From: Eumeta japonica
Taxonomy: Eukaryota; Arthropoda; Insecta; Lepidoptera; Psychidae
DNA length: 64,000 nt
Reading direction: 5' to 3'
Assembly: GCA_005406025.1 (NCBI GenBank)
Contig: BGZK01000484.1
Coordinates: 62,001-126,000, forward strand
Shown here: one piece after another, positions 1-11,936 of the stretch
Position numbering within the stretch: position 1 is the first letter of the stretch
How the letters are laid out: each line of letters begins with the position of its first letter
Position numbers and translations under genes: made by a program
Notes under the pieces: model-generated
Seen by the model: only the letters and a program-made list of their open reading frames with translations
Databases searched by the model: none
What the model was told of the DNA's origin: nothing

Positions 1-189
1 TTTCAAATGACGCATAGCCCATTAAAATCCGTCAATCTGATCAAAAGGTATCACGGGAAGACAATAAAAAAGGGGTTCTATTTAAACGATTTCTACTCGA
101 TTCGATAAATTAAAATGAGTTTATGACATATAAAAGTGTTTTATTTGTCTTAGATTGCGAATTGATTGAGAATTAAAAAAAAATTGTAA

Positions 190-370
190 AGTTTTCTGGT
201 AACCGCTGGGAAACGAAGGTTATAGAGTGGCGACCACGACCACGACCACTGGACGTCGCAGCGTAGGACACAGCCTCCCTCTAGGCTCAGGTATTGGTCA
301 CAAGTGGTCAAGATCCACGGGGGAGGTTTATGTTCAGGAGGGGACGCGCTGTAGCTGAAACGAACGTACG
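190..370 (+). mobile_element. LINE 3' end fragment
   Basis: This is a short GC-richer piece that reads as the C-terminal tail of a non-LTR retrotransposon ORF. The frame gives a KVIEWRPRP-like stretch and, in another frame, GRRSVG, which resemble the 'EWRPW..RRSVGRP..RW' tail of insect LINEs. It is followed by a VYVQEGT-like stretch close to the usual 'AYVQQW' ending. Frames are broken, so it is a dead remnant. The family is inferred from remembered LINE tails, not from a search. Confidence 0.5.
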
Positions 371-380
371 AACAACAGTT

Positions 381-1500
381 ACATAGTAACTAAACTTACC
401 AATGTACAACGAAATTATACATATCTTTTATTTTATCATAATCATCGATTAGTGTATGATAATTAATTCAAAATAATACCCCAAATAAGAGATAACTAAA
501 TTTGGAGGAATTTAAAACTTTTTTTAAAGACTACGTATAAAAGATATGCATTAAACAAAAATTATTCACGTATCATTTATGTAATTCATTGTTAGAGCTG
601 ATCGTTGTTAAAGAAAACCGTGTACTTTATAAATTCATTTGTACATACACTTGTTACTTCAAATCATAAAGTAACAAAACAAGGGAAGACAGAAAAATAA
701 AAGTTAACTACAGGCTATTTATTTTTCTTTTCTCATATATTTTTTTAACTGTAATAAAAACTATATATTTTTATAATGAAACTTTCATGATTCGCACAAC
801 GTTAACTGTCTTTTTCAGTGTAAGTATTTCCCTGTACCTTTCTTCGATTATGTATGAATTACGTTTTGTGTGATGAAATTCTAGAATTGATATTACCAGA
901 ATAAGTATTCAAAATATATGAGCGTAATGGTAATACAAACGATCTCTCGATGTCGCAATCGGGAATCATAAATAGGGATTTTATTATCGAAAAAGCGAGT
1001 GTGAAATATGAAAATGGCGATGAACGGCGTAAAATATTTGCTTATGTCTGAAAGGCTACGCTTGTCGACATAATTGATGTCTATATATAACGCAATATAA
1101 TTGTTTTATTCAAAAATACTTTCCTTCGTTATCTGAGTACATATTTTTTTAATTAAATACCATGCTTATTTACTTCATATTAATACTTATGAATGTTTCT
1201 CTTTTCAATCTAACATTAGTAGCAGTTAAGGTGTACGCATTAATAAGTTATTAAAAAGAACGTTTTTGGTACATCAATTCAGTCATTATTAAAAAAATAT
1301 AACAGCAAATTATACGATAAATTACATACTATACTTTAATAATGTAAAAATAAGCAGTAAACTTCTGAACACTTCGTTTCAACTTTACCATGCCGTAACC
1401 TGAAAAAACTGACCTGCAGGATTTACCCAAAATCGATTTCAATTTTCCGATAAGTTACCTTTTCAGGCATTAAATGACTCGACGATAACAAAGTGGATCC
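381..1500. other. AT-rich intergenic DNA, nothing recognised
   Basis: The stretch is strongly AT-rich with many stops in all frames. I see no gene, RNA or clear repeat. Confidence 0.6.
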
Positions 1501-1750
1501 ACACACACTTTTTTCCTTCGCTAAACTCTCAGAGGCCCTTCGCCCATCGCCGGAAGCCTTGAGATATTGCGACGGAGGCCCGGGTTGAATTTTAATAAAA
1601 TCGAGGAGTGCACGCTTACGGCGATCCGTCATAGAATAAAGAGCAGGTGCCTGAAAAGCAGGTCGATCGCCGCCCGCGTGTGCCCGGACGAACGGGTGAT
1701 TTCCATTTTGATGACCGAGTTCGATGATCTATCGATCCGCCGTCACTAAT
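1501..1750. other. GC-rich island of unknown role
   Basis: About 250 bp that is clearly richer in G+C and CpG than its surroundings. Short frames of 60-73 codons are open on both strands, but none looks like a known protein and none has a convincing start and splice context. It could be an exon, a conserved regulatory block or an old repeat; the sequence alone does not decide. Confidence 0.35.
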
Positions 1751-2439
1751 GGCGTTCGCGCTTTTGACAGATTCATCTGACATTGGCAATGTTTTTTTTT
1801 TTATGAAGTTGTGCCACCTTTCTCGCATTGTGCACAAGTTGAAGTTGACGTTTCTCCGTCGGAAGGATATTGCTTTTCTACTTTCTGTTTAATTTGTTTT
1901 TGAGGTGCACACCTTTCTTTTGGTCATGTGGGTCATCCCATAAAAATGGGATTTCAAAATTTCTATATTTTTAGGAATCAAAGTCAACTAGAGGACAAAA
2001 GTCGTCTAGAAATAGGAGCACAAAAGTCATCTACAAATAGAAGACCGGTATCACAAAATTGTGAATGAAGACGCTTTCAATTTCCATATCATCTACGTCA
2101 ACCCAATAACTTAAAATACTTTCTAATGTGGTTTCAAATGACTTAAGCAATTTTAGACAACCAGAAAATAGGAACGTTTCAAATGTTTACATAAAGATTT
2201 TGTTTTTGCTTTGTTTAATTTAAAATTATTTCACAGAGTCATCGAGTTCACAAAATAATAAAATGTGCAGTAATAGTCCCTTCTACTAACCTCTCTTTTT
2301 TTGATTGTGATGTTTTATCGGTACAAAATTATTCATGTTATTGACGCAATTACACGTGTACATACGTATGAAGGCACGGTGCGCGCTGTATGCACACATG
2401 TACATGAGGAATTCAGAAAAAAAGATACCTCTTCAAAAA
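1751..2439. other. AT-rich intergenic DNA with a short duplicated unit
   Basis: No gene is seen. Near 1990-2040 a unit of about 24 bp occurs twice (core ACAAAAGTCGTCTA, then ACAAAAGTCATCTA), each followed by an AAATA tract. Confidence 0.5.
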
Positions 2440-3330
2440 ACATTCTTAAAGTTATTATTTTTTTCTTATTTGTATGAAACGTCTTTCGATATGCATCTTT
2501 AGAGATTTCTATGAGTCTGAAACAAGTTTTCAAAATACATTTTGCACTCCGCATCAGACATCTCTTCAGCCGCCTTCACAACCGCAGCCAATATATCTTC
2601 TGGTGATGAGAACTGTTTCACCTTTTTGAGGAACAAAAAAAAATCAGAACGCCTGGCCAGAACTGTGAGAAAGGTGACCAGTCTGCTGTCCAAAAAGTCT
2701 CTTGTGTTGAATGTACCGACACTTCATACATCAAAGCAGTAACACAATGAGCCCAAGCCATATTATTAGCTTGCTGCCAATATCAGTGAATAATTTTGGC
2801 AACATTCGGTAACACATCATTCAGCACTAATTCACCTATTTTCACGTAAGGGTGCTAACACCAGATAATGCTGTAAAGAAAAAAAAGTACTGTCAATATT
2901 TTTCCCGTTCAACTTGCTCTCTTTATTTGCGTAGATGCTTACGAAAGTGCATAGACGTCTATTTCAGCCAATCCTTAAACAGCCTAATGAGCTACTGACC
3001 CTTCGTTTCTGGATGATTCTTGCAAATTGGCGATTCATTGCTGATATCGTAAACGCACCGACACGGACCTGTTTTAAATTTTACTGTTATGCCACAGCAC
3101 CATTCTACCCGCATGTGCTTCCGTGCCTGAATTAAGTAGTGGGGTACCCAACGTGATAGTATCGTCCCCACTACCCGATCAAATTTGCGCCATATTCTAA
3201 ATATCTTGGTATTTAATTCAGCAATTCTTTCGAATGGCAATTCTTCTATAACAAGTGTCAAAGGACGACCACTTCTTTTTTCGTCCGCCAGTTACCGAAC
3301 GCGCTTAAATGCTTTGAACCGACTGTAAGC
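2440..3330 (-). mobile_element. mariner-family transposase relic
   Basis: Reading the minus strand from about 3290 downwards gives the middle and end of a mariner transposase. The linker motif SRWVPHYL is followed by RVEWC and by a VYDI..NPETKGQ-like segment, where mariner normally has 'VYDIVTGDE..YDPETK'. Further on (2693 to 2499) the frame gives DFFLFLKKVKQ and SSPED, matching the 'DFFLFPK..SPEDA' C-terminal block. Frames shift several times. The first catalytic aspartate of the DD34D triad reads as asparagine (SNES instead of TGDE). The copy is therefore dead. It faces the opposite way to the mariner relic at 4121-5165. Confidence 0.75.
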
Positions 3331-4120
3331 AGTCGCTTTAGAAAAGCTTTTGTCTTTGAATAATATTTAAAGTCTTTGAAATTATTTTTCTACTTATAGT
3401 AAATATTTAAAATGGTATAAAATCGTTGCGCAATGATCTCCTCGCAGATTTTTTTTTCGTTATAAATCCATTTTTATGGGCCTGTATCCATTACCACATA
3501 GTAGATAGAAATATCTAATCTGTACATTAAAATAGTCCTCTAATATTGTTAAATGAAACATTATTTTAAAAAATTGTTTCATTTTATAATTTCATTTTTA
3601 AATTGGATTACTAAATGATAAAATTAATGACCAAAGTTTAAATTATTATCAGTGTCTATTGATAAATAAGTGAGAATAAATTATAATGTTTCCTTATTTC
3701 CGGCGGTCGAGGAAACGAGTCACGATAACTTAAGTGATTAAAATGTCAAGAAGTTCCACCAAGAAACAACATTTATCTTGTCAATACCTTCGTCTGCAGG
3801 TGTTTGAAATATAGGACGTCTACCCGAAATCGTTTAGTGGGGTTATGGAAGCAATTTATGTATTTTGGAATATTTAATAACGTAAAATTTTTATTTAAAG
3901 AAATCCTCTTGAAATAAAACTTTTACGGAAATACAATGTGGTTTTTGTTTTTATATAAGTTTGATTAATGTGGTTCAAGACCCTTCGATGTTACACCAAA
4001 TGGGATTGCATTTGGTTTAACATGGGTCACATTTAAAATATTTATATTAAAACGCATTTAAGCCTTATAGAACCCTTTGCCAACCTTATCATCTATACTA
4101 CAGTCATATGTCATTTGTTT
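3331..4120. other. AT-rich intergenic DNA, nothing recognised
   Basis: AT-rich sequence between two mariner relics. No coding frame, RNA gene or clear repeat is visible. Confidence 0.5.
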
Positions 4121-5165
4121 TTACAAATTGGAGGCAACAAAAAAATATTGGTCTAACGTGGACATGAATTTGACGCGAGAAAATTTTCGTGCCATGATTT
4201 TCAACGACTTTCGTTGTCATTTAATCCAACAAGAAATTATAAAGAATTCCGATTAGCCTTTCGTGATAATCTCCTGCTCTTGCCACTGTTTATTACTGTT
4301 TGAACGAGTTCAAACCTGGTCACACTAATCTGACTGACGATCTGCGTGAGGGACGTCCTTCTACGACGACGACCGAAGACAACGTCAGTGCTGCGCGGCT
4401 CGTGATAGAGACTAACAAAAAAAAGTGACCTACCAACAGATTCAGACAAGCTTAGACATCGATATAAGTCGATTGAACAAAATCCTTCATGATCATTTAG
4501 CGGTCAGGAAGCTTTGTACTCGGTGGATACCTAATAATTTTGACGAAGCTCAAAACCTTCGTCTTACTAAAGATTTATCGGTGGTTATTCTAATTCCGTA
4601 TATGATATAGTTACAGGTGGCAAAAACTGGATTTACTATTACGAGGCCGAAACCAAAAAGCAGTCTGCTCAGTGGGTATTTTATTTCGAGGAGTTGCCTA
4701 CTAAAGTAAAACGAAGCGTCCGAAATCAGATGGTGGCCTCTTTCGGAATGATAGGTCATTATGCAACAATTCTTTTATAAAAAAAAAAACGGTCACGGCA
4801 GGCTGGTACACCAATAATTGTTTGCCTTTTGTTTTGCAAAACATTCGGGAAAAACGACCTCGCATTAGAATTCTCCTTCATCACAACAACACCTCACAAC
4901 ATACCATTAGACGTACCACTAACAATTTGGGGACGTTAGGTACAGATAGTGGCTCACCCGCCTTACAGCACCGACCTCGCACCATGCGACTTTTATTTAT
5001 TTCGTAAAATAAAAGAAAAACATCGAGGAAAGTGATTTACGGACGCCGACGAAGCAATAGCTGCATATGAAAAGGCTGTCGAAACGACCCTAAGTGCGAG
5101 TAGGTAGTGCTTTTCTCAGTAGTTCCATCGAAGTTAGCGATGTATTTATATATAGCGTATAATCT
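4121..5165 (+). mobile_element. mariner transposase relic, nearly full length
   Basis: Starting at an ATG near 4164 (MNLTRENFRAMI), the order of mariner transposase segments is preserved across several frames. These are FNEFKPGHTNLTDDLREGRPS, VTYQQIQTSLDIDISRLNKIL, a C(T)RWIPNN linker motif (usually SRWIPHN), QSAQWVFYFEELPTKVKRS, and near 4980 TDLAPCDFYLFRKIKEK. Of the DD34D catalytic residues, the first is lost (TGGKNW where TGDESW is usual) and the second is Asn (LLHHNN for LLHHDN). The third, in LAPCD, remains. Several frameshifts and stops are present, so it is an inactive fossil. Terminal inverted repeats could not be delimited with confidence. Confidence 0.85.
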
Positions 5166-7610
5166 CAAAGGTTACCATTATAAAAAATAATAATAGTAAA
5201 ACTAACTCCCAAATTATTTTTATTATTTTCTAAAGTAAGATCTGTTTTTTATTTTCTAAGAACTGTCAGTTAAACCCATGTATGCTGACTTCATTTGTTC
5301 GTTTAATAGAATATAAGAATCTGCATAATTTTTAAACGTATACCTGTTATTGATTATTTTATTATTATTATCCAACTGTAATTCCGAATGGAAATCATGA
5401 TTTACTTCACAATAGGAAACAAAGTTTTAATTTCGCTAATATAATTGTTTATGTAATGAAGCATTAAAAATGCGTTAATTTACAAATGCAATGAATAATA
5501 AAAGAAGAAATTTATTGTATTTATAATTAATATTAAACGATTATTAATATGTTTCAAACAATTCCAAGAATTTAAAAAAATAATAAAACATCAGTTTTTT
5601 TTTCATTCTTTTAAGTTTATTTTTTGTATTATGTAAAAACTGAAGACGATAAGAACACTTTATAAAGAAATAAATTAAGGTTCTTAAATATATCTAAAAC
5701 CTCTACGATAGACTATATGCCTTTAAATGCTTAATTTTTAGGTATTAAAACTTCTGAGCTCCAATCAAATTTTAATGAGGCTATTTTCTTAATTTGGAAT
5801 ATTGTTTAAGGACCTAAAGGGGATTTTTAAGCATTTACGTATCAAAAACCATTTTAAAATGTTGGAAATAAGGTCCAAAATTGTACACATGATTATGAAG
5901 TCATAATTATGAAGTATAATCAACGTCTCTTCATGCATAATGTACCCTAACGCGTTAGTCTTAAAAGCAGCGTTCACTGTACTCAATTAAAGATCTGGTC
6001 CTTAATATGATATAATCACACTTGTCACTCATGATGAATTATGTAATTGAATTTATATAGAGAACGGAATTCTAAAATTTTTTATCGTAAAATGCTTATA
6101 GATACTTAGGCAATCGTAGGAAACATGCAAGCAGTAACAAAAGACGGGTGTGTTTGATTAACAATGTGAATGTAATACGAATGTTTTTACCTAATTAAAA
6201 ATCCTTTTGCGGGTGCTTTTTAAATTGCTTTAATTTATTTTACAATTATAAATAAATTTATAGACTGTACCATTTATTAACTACTATTGCAAAATATTCC
6301 CCTAAGTTGAAATGACATGGCATGAATGATATCGTATTTTTTTTTAATTATAATTTGTCTAAATCTTGCGAGGTTAATTTTGTACAAACGACAAAGAACA
6401 TATAAACTACATGCCTTGAAGTACTGTGTGAATGCAATTATCAAATTTAAATTCATGTATTGCCCTAAAAGTAGATGACGTTATATTTTTTTTTATAACT
6501 ACGTACATGCTTTTATTAGGTATTTAACCATAATTGTACAAAAATACACCATTTACTTACAACTATTTTTAAATTTAAATAAAAATTTTCTTTAAGTACT
6601 TCAAAGATTGTATTTATTAACGCAATTGCAGATTGCCCATAGATCAATTAAAATCCGCCGTGTTTCTTGCTACTCTGTTAATTTGGTAACCACATTTTTA
6701 GATATTATTATAAATCTTAGCTTATTTTTATCCCACACTTTTTAATAACTCGCGATATCTACTTGTGGTAACGATACGCATAGTCTAAATTCTAAATAAG
6801 TGCCAATGCAGAATTGTACATCGGTATTCATTTAGAATATGAATATATTGTCAATATCTACATAATGTCAATTGAAAACATAGCATAGATTTAGAACATA
6901 ATTTGAGCAATTTACATGAGTCTTGTTCTTGCTCTGCGATCAGAAATTTAACTTTAACTCGTACACAAAAATGGGAAAATTTTCATACCATTGTAAAGAT
7001 GATTTAATGAAGAAAAACATCAAAACAATTTAGAAAACTTTCCCGTCAATCGAGGCGTGAGTTATGTGAAACTTGAAAAGACGATAACTCGTGAAAAAAT
7101 GCATTTATCTCGCCTTTTTTTATTAGCTTTATAATAGCAGCAAGCACTTGTCTAATTTTATTACATTTTTCTGATTCGGCCTCATTTCATGATTATTTTT
7201 TGATTATAAAAATAGCCGCTACATAGCTTGACAGGGTTCATCTAGTAAAATACGAAATTCTAACTAGGTTATTTTGAAGTGTTTATTCGTGTTTTTTAGG
7301 AAAGTCACGAGGAAATTTTGAGAATTATGGGATAGATTTAAATTTTCTAGCTATTGCCTTCTAATATCTGTCTACTAACTATTGCCTATCATAATAAAAT
7401 ATGAGGTGTTATAACTCAGAGATAGTAGAACTTTTTATGAATGAAAATATTTTTAGAATCGTTTTAATAATTCGGTTTAGTAATGCAAATACGAAGATGG
7501 AAACGGAGACAAATTCCATTTTGTTTTTTGTCGAAATCATTTCTGGGAGCACTTATAACGTATTGCCAAAATTTTATCACATTTAAGGGAATCGTTTAGA
7601 CTTGCAAAGA
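5166..7610. other. AT-rich intergenic DNA, nothing recognised
   Basis: About 2.4 kb of AT-rich DNA with long A and T runs. No credible coding frame, RNA or transposon domain is seen. The short open frames at 5789-5986 and 7401-7586 look like chance openings. Confidence 0.5.
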
Positions 7611-7624
7611 AGTCAAACCAAAAA

Positions 7625-7755
7625 GCATATAATCTTAAACCATCTACAAATGATTCCGCAACGAAAAGTTAAAGTGTCTTGCGGTGCGTTCAGTAGTTTT
7701 TTATCTGATTTCCGGACAAAAAAAAAACATTTTGTTTGTGAATGTGTATATAGAT
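7625..7755 (+). repeat. dispersed repeat, copy 1 of 2
   Basis: This segment contains a CATCTACAAATGATTCCGC block. It is followed by an A-rich run and a TGTGTATATAGA stretch. A diverged copy in the same order lies at 22614-22730 (GTCTACAAACGATTCCGTG, then an A run, then TGTGTATATAGA). The two copies support an interspersed repeat; the family name is unknown to me. Confidence 0.5.
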
Positions 7756-8080
7756 ATAAATAATTAAAAATCGATTATTATTTCCTTTTCTCAGACAAGC
7801 GATCCTTTTACAACATTTCTAATATTAAAAATAAATTATTTCTATTTTACAGCATTCTTATCTAACTCAGCCACCTTAATATGCAATTCAGTATCAATAT
7901 CTCTTTATGAAAATGTTGCCCACTTAAAGGTAAAGAAAGATTGGTTGATTCAATTTCGTGAGTGTGCTTTATGAAGGTTGAGATCTTAAAAGCTTTCGTA
8001 GAATTTTCTCTTGTATATTACAAACAGTTAGTAAAAAGCTACTTGATCTTGTATCCTAAATATGTACGAAATAATATAAA

Positions 8081-8775
8081 AAACTGGGCAGAGCGTGTCG
8101 GACTATGCTCATTGTAGGGTTCCGAAGCCATTATAATAAAGGACTGCATTACAGATGAAAAAAGTACGTTGTTACACTTTTTCCATGTATCCTGCACAGG
8201 ATAAGTATAAGCACTTTAGTCACCTATAACTAGAGAAACTAGTAATTATGCGGACTATTACTATTAAACTAATATAAACTAAAGTGCATTAGCAAGAGAG
8301 TGTATCCTAATGGCACTTACGTCCTTTTGATGAGACGCGCACTTCCTCGGCAATAACTCAAAAACAGTATATGATCATGTTCAAAATGATTTCCGTTCAA
8401 AGTATTTATTAAGCACTATCTTTCGTATATTTTTTGTAGTTTTTGGATATACACTTTAGAAAAAACAGGGAAGGGGGCACAATATCTGCTACTTTAGGAG
8501 CAATTCTTTCCGAAATTATTCACATTATAAGAAAAAGTTCTTTAGAACCTTAAAGTGTTTCTAAAAGAACTGTCGAACTTCATAAATATTTATTTTTATT
8601 ATTCAACTACCAAACTAAGTATAGGTTTGTACAAGACACCTACGCTATAAGTTTCATCAACATAGGTCTGGTAGTTTTTGAATAAAATATGTGTGACATA
8701 CGGATAGACGGACGGACATGACGAAACTATAAGAGTTCCGTTGTTGCCGTTTTGCCTCGGAACCGTAAAAACGAC
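8081..8775 (+). repeat. SINE-like interspersed repeat, complete copy
   Basis: The copy begins with TGGGCAGAGCGTGTCGGAC and an early GGGTTCCG. It ends with GGACGGACATGACGAAACTA, AGAGTTCCG, a T-rich linker and CGGAACCGTAAAA. That layout of a GGTTCCG-rich head, an (A)CAGACGGACGGAC tract and a closing GGAACC...AAAA is a very common lepidopteran interspersed repeat. Shorter, diverged tails of the same kind occur at 19240-19330, 20360-20480 (reverse), 22840-22955 and 53560-53645. No protein is encoded. The type (SINE, or truncated LINE tail) is inferred. Confidence 0.6.
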
Positions 8776-8971
8776 AATATTGGCACGACAACATTGGAAA
8801 GGTGTACTTTTTTCAAGGGATAGATGCTTGTAGTAAAGCCATGCTGTAGCCAACTTGGCTGCAACACGAATGTGGGCCGGCTAGACCGGTGAGACATCAC
8901 GCACTCACCACGACAAAACTCGCTGCTACTTCTCGTGTAACGTGAAGTAGCCGTTCTCAATCATCATCAAT

Positions 8972-9007
8972 AAGATGATTGAGACCCTTACAGGTCTCAA
9001 TCATCTT
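8972..9007. repeat. perfect 15-bp inverted repeat
   Basis: The arms are AAGATGATTGAGACC (8972-8986) and GGTCTCAATCATCTT (8993-9007), separated by six bases. A third partial copy (CTCAATCATC) lies just upstream at about 8956. It is intergenic, with no flanking gene for it to serve. Confidence 0.8.
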
Positions 9008-10125
9008 TTGATTCATTTTATACACGACTATGGTAAAACTGATCCTCAAAGTTCAAGTTAATTTACTTATAACTATTAGGAATGTAATAATAAAGTAATG
9101 TATTCATAATAAAGTAACGTATTACTAATAGAGTAATCTTTAACGCCATTTTCTAATTTATATTTCTTCATATATCTTTTTTACGATGTGTAACATCTTT
9201 CCTCTCGCTTTCAACATGGAAAAGTAAAAAAAAATTACGTACAAATTACGTTGAAAGTTACTTAGATGACGTTGTTTGTTCTGCAAAATAGGTATCAAAT
9301 ATAAGCTAATGAAACATCTAAAATTATGGAAATATAAAATTATGACATCCTTAACACCCATCCTATGTGATCCCGTTTCAAGAAGTTATTTACTCGTTAA
9401 ACTGTGAACTCAATTAAGAGGTTCATAGATTAAACAAAAAGCTCCTCTAAGTCCGTATAATGTCACAGGAAAATACGGAACCCTAGACAGCGCGTCACCC
9501 GACAAGCACTTTGGCGAGTGTTTTATGTTGGTTTTGTTGCTAGGTAGTATTTTTTTTTCTGTATTTATGTAACCCATAAGTAAACCACTACTAAGTAAGC
9601 TTTTTACTTTAGATTTCCTTTCAATTATTTTATAATTATTACAAGTGTATTAAGTTACTAATTTAAATGCTGCAGCTGAAATACATAAGTAACAAACAAT
9701 GAAATTTTTTTACAACTATATAAAAAAAAGTCTTAAAAAGTTTATAACAAAGTAGTTCAATCTATCCTATCCATGGGCATAACTCTCTGAGGAATCGTTC
9801 CATCTATTACCGGCCGCTAAATTCCAACTGCTATCATGTAGACGATAGGCCGTCCATCACGGTAAGTTATGCGCTCAACTTTCTGCCGAAGCTGTGAAGG
9901 GAACATTCATCAGCGGCATATTACAGCAAACAAGACATTATTAGCTAACAGAATGTTGTATTATGTATTTAAGAGGCCTACAATGCGTTGACAACTTTCA
10001 CGGGGTCGCAATCGCAAACAGACATGGATCGGGTTTATGCGTTTATTCGTAATACACAGAAAGCGTTGTTGACGTGCTGTTATTTTTTATAACATTTCCA
10101 AGGGTCACACAAGTATGCGAGTTAC
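9008..10125. other. intergenic DNA with a small tandem repeat
   Basis: No gene is seen. At 9085-9140 a unit of about 22 bp based on AATAAAGTAAYGTATT is repeated two to three times. The part from about 9780 to 10125 is less AT-rich and may belong to the repeat annotated next. Confidence 0.45.
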
Positions 10126-10195
10126 CAGAGAGTAGGTGATCACCGCCGCCCATGAGCACTAGCAACCCCAAAAGAGTCAACATTGCCAACTATTA
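10126..10195 (+). repeat. interspersed repeat end (GTGATCACCGCCGCCCAT type)
   Basis: It carries GGTGATCACCGCCGCCCATG followed by CACTAGCAACCCC and a GTCAACATTGCCAAC end. The same string of blocks, more diverged, occurs in the intron of kinase gene 2 at 49998-50075 (GATGATTACCGCCGTCCATA ... GTGTGTTGTCAAC). This is a widespread lepidopteran repeat type from memory; its full extent here is not clear. Confidence 0.5.
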
Positions 10196-10932
10196 GTTGT
10201 TAACTTGCAAAGCTTACTTAGCTGTGATAGTTATCCTTTGTACTTCGTTATATTTATTATTAACGTGTTTTTTTTTCATGTATCCAAGAACAATCATTTA
10301 TCATGTAGCATAGGTTACCACTTTAAAGCTTAATATTTCGCAAAAATAAGCAATCGAAATAAACAATCGAAAAATGATATTCACAAATGGGCAATGTTTT
10401 TAATTAAGCTATAGTGCACGCCATAGAATAGACGACAAATAAAAAATCATCATCACTTACGTTTACGGGTGTTACGTTAATTTTTTTTTTAATTTTTGTA
10501 CTTAATGTTTATACCTATATCAAATTACAGCTTTCTAGTACCGAGTTTCTGAACTAAGCCTGAACTAAAGAACAGATTTCTTGGCAGTCGATGACAATAT
10601 AATTTTTTATTGACGTTTATCTAAAAACTAATACCAGTTAAACCACGAAAAATAACATAGAGAAACTACCTTTACGTTGTAAATGTGTGCGTCAAGTCTT
10701 TTTTATTTACCCATTGCTGAGGCATGATCATCCACAATCCCTCTCATTTGAAACAGAAAAGTGGCTTTGACCTTTTAAGACCTCCGAGCTCGCTCAGTGC
10801 GGGTCGAGGGGCGCTAACGACCGACGTCGTCGACGCGATGACACCGTCCGCAATCAGCGGCTTAAAACGAGCTCTTTGCGACACGGAGCTTGTGATTTGG
10901 TTTGACTTAAATTAAAAACATATAAGGTGAAT
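10196..10932. other. intergenic DNA with a GC-rich patch
   Basis: Mostly AT-rich. From about 10770 to 10895 there is a CpG-rich patch with a 63-codon open frame on the plus strand (from ATG at 10724). The predicted peptide resembles nothing I know, and no splice or promoter context supports it. Confidence 0.4.
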
Positions 10933-11006
10933 ACGGCCAGGACGAGAATCGAACCCGGTGCCTTACGTTCCGAAGGCGATGCTAATAACCGCTGAGCCAC
11001 GGCCGC
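10933..11006 (-). repeat. tRNA-like sequence (SINE head or tRNA pseudogene)
   Basis: The minus strand holds an A-box-like TGGCTCAGCGG, a B box GGGTTCGATTC in the right place, and a GCCTT/AAGGC anticodon stem. Three features argue against a working tRNA. The D stem has only three pairs, the anticodon loop has eight bases (CGGAACGT), and the acceptor arms pair only if two extra bases are left after the T stem. It is best read as a tRNA-derived SINE head or a dead tRNA. No A-rich tail or long SINE body was recognised. Confidence 0.5.
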
Positions 11007-11650
11007 TCTGTTGCTATCGAATTTCAAATGTTAATAATATTACATTAAATCGCTTATAAGTATGACATTTTACAGACAATATATATCTAGTGATTAACGA
11101 CGTATGCATTGTCGAACTTGTATTTTATTAAAAAGTTTGAAGAAAGAGACTCGCTCGAGACTTTAGTTCTTATTTTTCATTCAAATAAATCATGGCAAGC
11201 CAAAACCACTTAGGTGCAAAATTAAAAAAGCCATAGTTGAAAATTTACGCCCTCTTGAGACGCAGGAGACGCGTATTCAAATCAAAGCCGTCACCTCTTA
11301 TATCTGGAGTACACTTTATGATTTACCTTAGATAGTGATTAATAACAAGAGGAGAAAACCCAACGCACAGCAACAAACACGGATAGATTTCACCAGAAAC
11401 TAGAGAACAATTCGTAAAGTTTGCAACACGCACTGGGATAAGGGGTGAAGGGATTTCTATGGGTTGCTCAAATATAAAACACAAGGGTGTTTTAACTTCT
11501 TATGTGCGTACAAGAAATTGTTTTTATTCGTTTGCTCAGATTCGGGGCTTTAAGAAATGCAGTTGAATTTTGAGACGGAAAAGTTAAGCATTAATAAATT
11601 GTTTAACAATAATACAACCAAATAAGAGAGACAAAGTCATTGGAGGATAA
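11007..11650. other. AT-rich intergenic DNA, nothing recognised
   Basis: No gene, RNA or clear repeat is seen in this stretch. Confidence 0.45.
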
Positions 11651-11653
11651 AAA

Positions 11654-11934
11654 AACCGTCTTCAAAAACTAATTTAAATAGTTGTTTAAGAGGATTGCAA
11701 AAACAATTAATTATGTAGTTATTTTTGAAGTCGGTTCCAGCTAAAGCAAGGCAATAAACCATATAATATTTAAACATGAATACGAAACGATAAATATTGA
11801 GTCAAAAAGAGATCTTCTAGGGAGACACAACTGTGTTTGATTTATTGTTCACTGAAACCGACTCCAAAATTAACTAAACAGTTGTTTTTGAAGTCTGTTT
11901 AAACAATTATTTAAGCAGATTTTTGAAGGCGGTT
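11654..11934. repeat. two imperfect hairpin units of one repeat family
   Basis: Unit one is 11654-11736 and unit two is 11856-11934. Each starts with AACCGNCTYCAAAA and ends with the inverse, TTTTTGAAGNCGGTT, giving arms of about 34 bp around a short spacer. Unit one continues into CAGCTAAAGCAAGG. The same phrase follows a related half-unit at 24843-24877 (GGAGACGGACTCAGCTAAAG). This is a dispersed, non-coding fold-back repeat. Confidence 0.65.
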
Positions 11935-11936
11935 CT

